Part shown: in pieces, positions 45,301 through 57,300 of the stretch
Layout: every line of letters starts with the position of its first letter
Position numbering within the stretch: the first letter of the stretch is position 1
Assembly (NCBI GenBank): GCA_004194705.1
Contig: SADC01000385.1
Coordinates: forward strand, 1 to 64,000
DNA: 64,000 bases
From: Ditylenchus dipsaci
Taxonomy: Eukaryota > Nematoda > Chromadorea > Rhabditida > Anguinidae
Reading direction: 5' to 3'
Made by a program: the position numbers and the translations under genes
The notes under the pieces: model-generated
The model's database searches: none
What the model was told of the DNA's origin: nothing
Seen by the model: only the letters and a program-made list of their open reading frames with translations

Positions 45301-48300
45301 AATACACACATTTATGACTATTGTTATGGGTGCCAATAAAAAAGCGTTTTGAATGGAAATGGAGAACTGGTTGGATACTTAGATGTTACGATACCTGTTG
45401 AAGTCATGCTTGTCCACCCGCAGAAACTGCGAGTTGTCCTCTCTGAGGGCAATGGTAGCAGCACGAGGAGCGTCATTGACGAGAGCCAGTTTACCAAAGT
45501 CGTCGCCCTCGTGTAGAGTGCACACAACTCCCTGCAAAATGGTGATTGAGTCAAATCAGTTGGGATCAGATAAGAACGTTGCTTTTTTGAGTTTATGAAA
45601 AGAATTTACCAAATAAATGATAATAAAAAAGCGAAGCATATTTTTTCGGTTATTAAAGGAGCATGCTCGTCCCCGACGGTAATATTTTGAAAAGCGGGTA
45701 AATGACTTTGAAGGGGCGTGCTCAAGGGGCATGTCTAAATTTGTCCCCGCCAATTCAAGATTTTTTCTGAATCATTGAACTTCTGTACAAACTTTTCAAC
45801 TTAGTTTCTAACAAAGCTACACCTAAAATTAAATTCTAGGCCTTGTTTTGTTAGAAACCAAGCCCAAAAATCCGTACAGAAGTCCAACGACTCGGAAAAA
45901 ATCCGTACAGAGGTTCAAATATTCGGAACAGTTTTCGAATTGACGGGGTCAAATTTTGAACAAGTGACCCTTTAAAGACCCGTTAAGAGCCCTGAAAGTG
46001 TCTTAAAACATTTTTTAATCCCGACTAACATACGCTGGCCTATATCGAGCCTAAGCCTAAAACAAGAACAGTCACAGCTATTTTTATAACTAAAAACTTA
46101 TTGGGGAGCGGATGTTTTCTTTACTAGCGCCAAAAAAGGACTTTAAAAAATTACACGTTTGACCCCGTCCTATCGAGCACTGGTCTACCTTGCGCTAAGG
46201 CTAAGCCTAAGTGAAAATTTTTAATAAAACATGCGTTGGGACTGAATAAATTCAAAACTAATTTTCAAACTGTACCCAACTGCAAGTGTACCCAATCGCT
46301 GTTCTACCGACAAATTTAAGCAGGGGAGCATGCCCTTTTAATTCGACGCCCAGCTGAACCCGACACTTTTTTACTCCCGTTTGCGACGACTTTTGCCGAA
46401 TGTGATTGGCTAGTCTAAACTGAAAAATTGCAAAGGTTTCAATTTTGCCGATCCTTTCCGAAGATTTTCGCATGTCAAACATAGGCGCGAGTCTCGGTAT
46501 AAGAACACATGATTTTCAAAAAGGGACAATCTTGTATTGATGACTGACTGTATACCGTACCGTATTTCCTCTAAAATAGCCCTCCTTCCAAAATAGCCCC
46601 CCCTCTACTTTGAGGGTCTGTATCTCGGAGCAGAGTAAATATTTTGCAAAGCTGTTTGATACGTTTTCTTAACTCCCACGAGCTCTACCGATTCCACTTT
46701 TTAGATTCTTAATTTTCACCCAAAATTTCGAAATCGAATTCAAATTTTTCTGAAAATTGGAGGTTTGAATAAAATAGACCGGGGGCTATTTTAGAGGAAA
46801 TACGGTATATAATCTCTATTTATTGCTCTCTCATATGTGACAAAAACACGACCAGTAAGGGTCGTTCACCTGTCCTAAATATTGTGCAGAGTGAGGTGTG
46901 CCGGACAACCCTACTTAGAGCCCTTTTTTGTCTCATAACCTTTCAGGTGCGGGGTTCTAAATTTATCTGCAATGAGGTTGTGAGGCTGTTAATTTGTCCG
47001 AAATATTGTGGGGCAGCGGGGTTTGAAGGGTGCGGAGCAGCTGCACAGTACTACTTTCGAGGCGTTTTACTTACACTGTTTTCATTGGATTTTGACACTT
47101 TTCAGTTTTTTCTATGTACGCTTACAAAACATTATCGAAAATGCCCCAAAAACATAACATTCAAATAGGCACGGCATCGAAAAGGTAAGAAAATGTCACA
47201 TGCCTGTGGTTCGATCCCGATATTGGGTAAAAAACACAAAAATATAAATAAAGAAAATACCGGATTTCGAGGGGGTCTTAAATTAGAGAAAATACGGTAT
47301 AGAATACCCGAAGGGGGATTGCAAGATTATAGACCACTGTGTAATTTATAGTTACATTATTTCATGTTTTGGAAGGGTAAAAAGGAAAAATAATCGTGAG
47401 AATATTTTTGTTTAGATAACCTACAAAATGGTGAAAAAATATGAATTTCATGTCCTAATATTACATCAAACTAAAATGTTTACAAAAAACATTCCTTCTT
47501 TTCTTCAAGTCAACTATTCTTTGTCTTCAATAGTTTTTTTTATAAAAAAGGAGAAAAGGTGTAAAAAGCGAGGAAAACGATTGCGCTCCTTTTGCTAATT
47601 TTTCTTATTTGTTGTTGTCCAACGCCAGTCCATAGAAACTGCGCTGGAGAGAGGTGCTGGCTGGACATGTGTACTTGTGTTTGTGAGTTTAACATAAAAA
47701 GGCTTCTTTTGTTATCCAGCCGCTTTGATTTCGCTCCAGCACTTCAATCCTTACCTTTGTGAGAAAATTCGATTTCTTTGGTATGGGAACAAAATTTCGC
47801 ACTTTTTAAAAACAAAAAAACTACAGGGAAAAAATTTTACCAATCTAAAACGCTTAAATTTTTTTGGACAATTTTTTTTTGGCGCAAATTGACTTTTCGG
47901 CGCAAATTTTTGTTTGGCCTGTTTCTCTCAAAAAATCCATATTTTTTCAAGTTTTTAACACCACCAGGTAGCTCTGTGATTCTATTTCTGATTATGTATT
48001 ATTTATTGCATTATCTTACAAAAATGTAGAACAATAAGGTCAAAGTGTGAGTTCTGACTTCCTTCATACTTTGACTTCATTTCATTTAACTTTTTTAAAG
48101 AAAAACACGCAACAGAAAATAGGTGGAGTAGTAGAAAAAAATTACTGGCGAAAAACGTTTTTTTATACTCCGCCGGCAGAGCGTGACCTTTGTGACTCTT
48201 GATGCAGAATTTGCTGAACACGACAGTCTATTTGGTTTGAAAAATTCTCGACAAAAAACTCTTCTGATGTGTGCACCAATTAATAACGGCTCTATATGTG

Positions 48301-51300
48301 TGAAAAGGGCACGGACAAAGGCAACCCCCACTACCCCAAGATGGTACGAGGCAAATTATTCTGCAGCAGACGCCAAAACATGTATACTATAATTGAAAAA
48401 AACTTGCCTTGCCTATTACGCTGACATCCACACTACCGCGTAGCAGAATATACCATGATTCACCCCTCTCTCCTTGGTGAAAGAGGACTGTGCCAGCATG
48501 TTGGTGTTGCTCCAACCGCACAACACTTGCCAACTCTCGTTTCACCATTGTGCTGGAAATAGGAGAGGGTAATTAATTTTTTTGATGTCAAACCATACCC
48601 CAGATGGAGAGCGCTTTTATATGCAACAACTCTGCAATGCAAAGATATAATAGAAAAAATATCAGAAAATTCAATGCGAACCTTCAAATACCAACTCCAC
48701 CTCGGCAGGGGTTCTCTCGTATGGACTGAAAATAGAATTTTGTAAGTCCTGTTAGAAATCTTTATTTTTCCATTTGTTTTTTCGATGCATTCAGGTATTT
48801 TCACAAAGGGGGCACCCAAGATTTATGGTAATGCATTACTTTTTAATCTAATAAGCCTTTTTGTCGGCAAAGGCACTGTGGTAGATTGTGGTAGATTCAT
48901 TTTAATTTCTTCGCTAGGCAAAAAAATTGTGACATCGGGACTTGCGTTGAGCATGGTCGATTTGCAAAAAAATAATCTTTTTAAAATTTTATTTTTAAAA
49001 TTTTTTATTGTGAAAATTAAAAACCCTTTTCGAGACAACAAATATATGCAAAAAAACTTGAGTTTTGAATTAATAGAGAAGTTTTGTGTAAAAATCAAAC
49101 ATGCTAAACGCAATGCCTGTGTGAAGATTTCTTGGTATACCTAGCGGAATTTTTTTTCTCTATCCCGTCTATCCCTTTTCGATCTTGAAAAAACCACAAG
49201 CAAGGTGCCAATCAGTGCTTTCGAAAATGAGAATAAGAGTTGACAAAATGAGAATGAGAATCTGGTCAAATTTTGACTAGATTCTCATTCTGGCATTCTC
49301 ATTCTTGAAAACACTTGTGCCAACTAGCATCACTAGCCACACCAAACAACTTTCGAAAAATTCAAAAAGTCCTATTTCTGAGGAATAAAGGTTTAACCAT
49401 TGAAAACGCGGTTTTCAAAAAAAAGACCGAGAGACAGTTCATAGTTTATCAAAGCCTGAAAAAAACTGCTTACGCTTTGCTCAAAATAACGCGAAACATA
49501 GAATCCGGACTCAAATTGCTCAATAGAAATATAGCGTTTTGGAGGTCAGTCAAGGTAGGCAGTCCATCCTCTCCCGCATCCATGCCTGTTGAAGATTGTA
49601 GAACACTCATTTTGAACTCCTGCAGCAGGTTGGAAGAGGGCAAAAGACTCATCGAGCCATCCCCAGAAAGCAGAGAGTAGTCGTCTTTTCTGTTGCGATA
49701 CAGCTCTTCCAGTGGATCATCTATAGTCCATCTGTAGAATACGTGCTTGTCCTTGAAGTTCTGCTCATGTTTCACTAAAAAAGATTGCGTTGAATAAAAA
49801 GGCAAAGAAGATGGGCACTGACCGTGGCTTATAAAGTGAAAGTCCAGCAGTGTCTGCCACATGCCAATCAACTGTAAATTATTCGGAGGTTTGAGGCTTA
49901 GAGTGGGCGAGGCAGCAAACAGTTGTTGGACCAGTTCACCTAAATAGAAGGAAATAATACCGTATTCCTAGTAATTTCTACCTCTCTTGCCAAAACATGA
50001 TTTTAAATTAAGGATAAATAAAAATAAATGAGGGAATATAACGGTCATTTTTAAAACTGGCTTTAAAAAGGTGATATGGAATTATATAATATGATCAAAA
50101 AAAATTACCTAGCCAATGAGTCATTTCGACCCCAACCATGGCATTTTGGAAAACTTCAAAGCAGTCCTGAAATTGTATTTTTTCAAATTACTTTACAAAG
50201 CGAAATAAAAATATTGAGATACCATGTGTTGAGACCTCCTCTCTCCAATCAATATAGGTGCCTTGAGCTGCATTGTACGTTTCAAAACCAAGGCTGCATC
50301 AAAGACACGAGATTCAAGTGACTTAAACAAACAAATTGTATAAAAAGATTCGGCTCTCTATATGTGTTGGCAGTACTACCAATAAACAGCTTTGGTCCCT
50401 CTTCTTGTTGTTTTTCAAAAACAAATCCAATACAGTCAAACCTCGATATTGTTGACCCTCGAAATATAGGGGTCACTTGAGCTCGATTTGGTCGGTTAAA
50501 TTTTAAATAAAGATAAATGATCGCCCAATGAAGTGGACCTTTGATATAATGGCCTCTAGTCTGGTTCCTGCTTATTTAGGTGGACTGTACAGTTAAACCT
50601 CGATATATTGCAGGACTTCCAAATCAAAATTTCAAAAAAGGACATTTTTATAAAATAATAGACATTTGGTCAAAAAGTGTCATTTTATCCAGTGCTTGTT
50701 GGGCTTTGAGTGCCAAAAATAAAGATTTTGACGTGAGATCTCAAAATTTCTAAATATTTGAGGTCCCAAAAAAATACGAATCTTTAAGGGGGGGGGGGGT
50801 GGGACGGTTTTATATCCGGAAAGGTTTTGAACGGAAAGTTGGAAATTTAAAATAATAATTAAAAATAATTGTCGTTTTTTATCTTGATTTTCATTTTATT
50901 TATTAAATTTTAGCTATAAGACTTTTGTGATGTAATGACGTGCTCAATAGGCAAGGAAAAACTGACTTTCTAATAAATGAACAGAAAAAATAAAAGATTA
51001 AAGGAGGGGCAAACTTTATATACGCATCGCCTTAGGTCACAGGTTCGACTACCACTGGCTGCAGACCTTATTTTTTCTGTCCTTTTATTCACAAGTTTAG
51101 TGTCAAAATTTAGCCAGGATTCCGGGCTTTCATTTGAGCTATCATACAGATGAAAAGTTGGTATGAAGTTGGGTCTAAAATATAAAAAACGTTGAACCAT
51201 GTCCAATTCGATGAAATCCTCAATAGGACTATCTCAGAACTATTCGGTATTAATTGGAAGTGACGTTTTTTTGTAACTTTAATTTACACACTCATTTGCA

Positions 51301-54300
51301 ACCCTACACTCAAAATGTAGCCCAGCTTCTTGCCGTCATTTTCAGCATAAGGTTGTATAAAATAATATGGATTGAAATCTCAAAAAATCTTAGTTCCTAA
51401 ATAACATCGAAATCCTACCCTCAATAGTACGCATTTTTCCCTGGTCAAATCTTAGCTAGCTACCTTGCTTTTCTGAGGTGATGTTAGTGTGATAAAATTG
51501 CTATCTGATTCCCCATGAATTCTGAATCTAGAAAGTTACTAAACGGGGAAACGGTAAATTCGCCCACAGTAAATTCGCCCACAGTAAATTCGCCCACGGT
51601 GAATTCGCCCACAGGTAAATTCGCCCACAGGTAAATTCGCCCACAGGTAAATTCGCCCACAACTCTTAATTTTTTAAATTTTTTTCTGCTGAAAATTCTG
51701 TACCAAAAAGCGTCTATTTACAGTCCTCATTTTTTACAAACTACTTTTTACTTTATGTAACACAAATTATGCGCCTATTTCATTACTGATTGTTCTTAGA
51801 CCAATGGCTAAATACGAGCTGCTGAAGTCAGAGAAGAACAAGGAGATGCTGAAAGACAGTGATGGTCATCTCTACTGGAAAAAGATCTTAAGAGGCGAAC
51901 GAACTTACTGGAGTTGTGTCCTGAAGGAAGCCGGTGCTGATGGAGACATAGGGTCAAAATGTCGTGGTAAAATTTAAGATACTTAAATCTTTCGATTATA
52001 TTGATATTTTTTACAGGAAAAGCGGTCACGTTCAACGGGGATATTTTGACGAGTGCTGCTCACAATTACTTGCCCGACTGGAATCGCGTTGAGTTAAAGC
52101 GTCTGCAAGGAATAGTTCAAGAAAAAGCATTGGAGTGTAAAGACCTGCCAAGAAAAATAATTGGAAGCTCGATCAACTCTATTTCCGAAGAAGCGTAGCC
52201 TTTCATCCGCCGATCATTGCTGGCAAGAAATATCCGAAACATCAGACATGAAGCAAAACAAGAGCCATCAAACCCGAAGAGCCTCCAGGAGCTAGAGGTT
52301 CTGACTTTTTCCAGCATCTGGCTTCTACGTCTCACTTTCTTGTTTTGTTTTCAGATTCCGAATTCGTTTAAAATGGCTGGAACTGAACAATTTCTGAAGT
52401 ACGATGGTTGGAATGGAGAAGAGCGTGTTTGATATTCTCATCAAACAAATGCCTGGACTTCCTAGAACAAGTGCCGAAATGGGGATGCGATGGCACTTTC
52501 GAAGTCGTTCCTCTGCTCTTCGATCAGCTGTGGATTCTATATGTGCGTCTTGCCCACACCTATGTTCCTGTTGTGTTCGTCTTGCTCAACCGTCGATGGA
52601 GTCAAGCTATAAATTCGTGCTCAGAAGACTGCTGGAGCTTCGACCAAAATTAAGCCCCACAAGCATAGCACTGGACTTCGAAAAAGCCGAAACCAATGCA
52701 TTCAAGGTCACCCTATCATATTCTATTAACATAATTTCGTTTTTTAGAAAGTTTTTCCAGCTGATGAGAAGTCGAAGAAAAAAGCAATTGAGCCAAGGAC
52801 ATGCTTCTTCCACAAACAGCAGGCTCTCTATCGCAATGTCTGCACAAAGGGATACAAGGACCTCTATGATACTGATCAGGAATTCAGGAAACAAGTAAAC
52901 TTGATGTCTGCAATAGCTTTTGTTCCAGTCGTAGACGTAGAGGCAGCATTCGATTGGTTGAGGTTAGTCATTCTTCATCCACTTTTTTAGCACAATTTCC
53001 TGGTTTTTGTAGCAAATATGCAGAAAACTCGAAATTTTCTGTTGAGCTAGACGATATCTTGGAATAATATGAGAACAATTACATTGGGCGACCTAAAGCA
53101 GATGGAAAACGTAAAAGCCAAGGTATCATTGTCCGATTTCAGGTTTTTTACGGACAATTCATTCTTCACAGGTATGATCATGCTATATGGAATCTGCGAA
53201 GCCTTATCGAGACTGATGAGCCAACGACAAGCAATGGGATTGAAAGCTTTAATGGTCAGATGCTCAGAACTTTGGCCGCTTCTCATCCGACTATATGGAA
53301 GCTTATCGAGGGGTTGCGTCTTGAGTTAAAAATGGCAGAGCAAAAAATGAGAGCCTACAGGACTGGGGAAAACACACCGTGGTTTTGCTTTGAAATATAA
53401 TAATTAAATAAAATAATTTTTGTGCAATAAAAACATAAAGGACATGATTCAGATAATTCTGATGAAAAACGTTCTTCGGAACACGTTTTGGGTATAATAG
53501 TATAATAACCAGAATGTTATGAATATCAGAGTGAAAAAATTAAGAGTTGTGGGCGAATTTACCTGTGGGTGAATTTACCTGTGGGCGAATTTACCTGTGG
53601 GCGAATTTACCGTGGGCGAATTTACTGTGGGCGAATTTACCTAGAGCCTACTAAACGCATTGAGAAATAAAAAAATGAATAGAGGTTGAGGCTATATATC
53701 TAAGTACGCACCATTTTGACTAGTTTCCTTTAATTTTGGTGGTCATTTGCCAAAAATCGCCAAATTGCATACTGAGTTGCTCACAAATTGCCCACTCATG
53801 CCCACTGAGTTCAGCGTTACATCATAGAAAGATTATACCATGAAGTTTAGTTAGTGAAATGAACTATCAAGAGAAAAAAATGACAACTATTTTCAATTAC
53901 TGTTTCAAATTTTCAACTTTCCGTTCGAAACCTTTTCGGACATGAAACAGTCCTCCCCCTTAAATAAAGGACGTTTGGAAACCCTGATACATTGAGCATA
54001 CCTCGTAAGTTATAAAAGTTTTTAAGAGACATGATCTGTAATTTTGAAGGTTTTCTTGGCACCGTGATTTTTTCGACTTTTTTTCTATCCTGCATGTTAT
54101 ATACCATTCAACTCTTCATTTTACGCTGAGCAATACCGTATTTTCTGTAATGGCTCGTTCACGGACTGTGTCTTGGACTTAGACTGAGACTTTTTTGGGT
54201 ACATGAACACCTTTTAGTCTCAGTCTAAGGTGTTCACGGAGTGAGACTTAGACAATTTTTCTTCATTTGTTCATGTCTTTAACAGCTGAAAAACAGCTTT

Positions 54301-57300
54301 TGAACGTTTCTTTACATTTTTTCTCTCTCCACCGACCATCCCTCATATCCATCTATGTTTCCACATATATTCCTGAAATTTTAGAAGAGCTCTATAGACG
54401 CCCTTTAGGTCTCAGTCTGAGTCTCAGTCTAAGTCGCAGTCAGTAAACAAACCATAATAGCTCACCCGTATCTATTAATTCACCCCCTCTACTTTGAGAA
54501 CCTATATCTCAGCCTGAGCACATACCGTATTTTCTCTAATTAGCGCCCCCTCTACAATAAGCGCCCCCTCTCTAATAAGCGCCCCCTCTCTAATAAGCGC
54601 CCCCTCTGGACTGAGATTGAAAAATAAGCGTCCCCTCTCGAATAAGCGCCCCCTATCTCTAAAAAGCGCCCTTTTTCTAACTAGCCACCCTCATGGCTTT
54701 TTAAACATATATCACAATATCTACAAGCTTTTGAGCGTATTCTTCAGCATAGTGACGGCCGTCCGGCCGGCCCGTCCCCGTCCGGACGGCGCCAAAACCG
54801 GACGGTCATACGGCCGGCTTGGCGGCTAAAACGTCCAAGACGGCAGACGGCCGACGAAATTTTCAGCAAGACGGCGAAATATTGGACGGCCGGCCGTAAG
54901 AAAAAAATTTTGGACGGCCTGTTGGACGGCCGGTCAAAAACGTCTAGGACGGGGACAGGACGCTGTCCAAATTTCAAGAAGCGCGGTCACTATATTCTTC
55001 AGGCGCCTTTTGACAGACGGTTGTTGGCACTCGAAGACGGAAGTTACGTCGAAATATAAATTTTTTTAGCCATCCCACACTCGTCTTGAGCTATTCGCAT
55101 AGTGGACTGTTAAAATTAGAGCTGGAATCTAGCGTTTGGGCGGGATTTCGGGACGGGATTTTCAGCCACAAAATTTTCGGGATCGGGATTATCGCTAAAA
55201 AATTTCGGGATCCCGTCGGGATCCCGTTCAAATTTCGGGATTTTTCCATTTTTTTTTTTTACAAGAAATTACACTCAAACATTGCTCTATGATTACAAAT
55301 ACACCTTCAGTAAACACTTTATATGGCTACGCTTCACATAATCGACATAATTCAATAATAATAAATTATTATTATTAATAATTTATCAACGGCAAAGCTT
55401 TGTTCGAAAAAATTAACATTTCGCTTAAATGTCGGCTGGTCAACACTGGTGAAGGGAAGATTAGCACAACCTATGTGGTGAATCACTTTTTTGTCCGACG
55501 AAGAATGTTCTCCTACAAATCAAAAAATGTTACAAAAAGATAACGTAGCTTTGAACAAGTAATAACACCTTTCGGCAAAAACTTTAAAAATTGGTGCATA
55601 GAATTCTTCTGAGCCTCTTGCTTTTCTTGCAGATCTCTGAGTTTATTCAGCTAATTCATCGTGTAATTTTGCGTGAACGAAAAGCCCTTTTGTGCTGCCA
55701 TCAGACATTTTGATTGATTTTTGGCACATTCCGCATTTGTCTTCAAACGCCGACAGTTTCTCGAAAAGTCCGATACTCCAGATAACGCTTATAGCTATCA
55801 AAATCAAGTAAAAATTATAACGGAGAGAGATCAAAAGAATCAATTTTGCAAAAAAATGCTTCAAATGTATGTTTTTCATTTGATAAATTTCTTTCGGGAT
55901 TCGACGTATTTCGGGATTGGGATTTCGGAAAATGATCGGGCGGGATTTCGGGACGGGATTTTCGTCCAAAAATCGATCGGGCGGGACCGGGATCCAGTCG
56001 GGATCCCGTCCCGTTTCCAGCTCTAGTTAAAATTTTAAGTCTGAAATACCTTGAAGTCACCATCATTTTGGTCTTTATTAAAGGTTCTTTCTGCCTGCTG
56101 TTGGATCAATCGTCGCGACAATCGAAGCTTCTTTTACCCCTTTCCCGCACCCAGATAAAGAGCTGGCTGTCGCGATCCTTATACTCTAGTGAACGGCCTG
56201 TTCCTTGCAACCTTTTCTTTATTTTGTCAGCGGGCGATGACTCGCTAAAGGACTAAGCAAATTAAACATAATCTAGAAACGTTTAAGAAATTACTTGAGC
56301 AAATGAAACTTTGGATAAAGTACACTATACCGCCTAGCTCAAAACGCCTAAATCGTGTTTTTTCGACGTTTTAGCTTCTGAAACGTGCAGAAAAGATGTT
56401 TTTAGGGCCCGGTCAAGCATTTTTGAAAAAAAAAATCACCAAAATTTTGACTTTTTGCCTTGGGGCACCAAGGTAACTTAACCTAAAAGGGTACGTGGAT
56501 ATCTCTAAAAGACCAAAAAAGATAGGATTTGAACATAGTTTTGTTAACTAAGATCTACTGCATAAGAAACTCAGGTATGCATACATTTTTTATGCATCCA
56601 GAGTAAATTTCGAGTGATTTGCGTCTAAGGTATACGGGTGTGCACATCTCAATTACAAGCCCCAAGCCCCTGCGCCCCCGAAGGGGGGTTTTTTCAAGAC
56701 AAGATTTTGATAAAAAAGCTTCTTGATTTACGAATCTTTCTAATAGAGATAGCAGTACACTTTCAATAATGACAAGTTGAAAATAAGCGCCCCCTTTCTA
56801 ATAAGCGCCCCATCTCTAATTATCGCCCCTCTGGACCAAGGTTGAAAATAAGTGCCCGAGGCGCTTATTAGAGAAAATACGGTATATTAGATCGTTGTTT
56901 ATTGCGTTTTCTTTGCTTCCGCTAGTTTTTTGGGTCCCAAAATTTTAACACTTGAAGAAAAAACCATAGTATATCTAAAATAGTTCAACATTTTAAGTAT
57001 TGGGTCGATTCATAATTAATGCGGATTTTTTATTGTAACTTTATTCGACAACAAAACATTTGAAAGCATAATCATAAACATTTCTAAAGGATCACTCTGG
57101 GCATATTCGCCATCCACATCAATAACAGCTTCCCATTTACTTGGCAGTTGATCAATTCGCGAGCAAAGAAGCGAGCATTCTTGGATGCAATCCACGCTTT
57201 GAGATCAACAACAAGTTCGTCCAATCCTCGATGACCTTCCCGCTAGCCAATTCTTTAGAGACGGTTGACGTGGTAGTCTAATGGAGCTTTGTTGGTGAAT

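Noticed and set aside
44893..45339. 148-codon plus-strand ORF in EPAC intron 11
   Set aside because: No recognised domain, low-complexity start, overlapping ORFs on the other strand, and no splice or codon evidence. Left uncalled.
48460..48819. 119-codon minus-strand ORF
   Set aside because: It runs in the wrong frame through EPAC exons 8-10; splice-phase analysis places the true reading in other frames.
51549..51663. Regular repeats resembling a CRISPR array
   Set aside because: Units are contiguous with no unique spacers, occur inverted at the other end of a transposon with 9-bp duplications, and the genome is eukaryotic.
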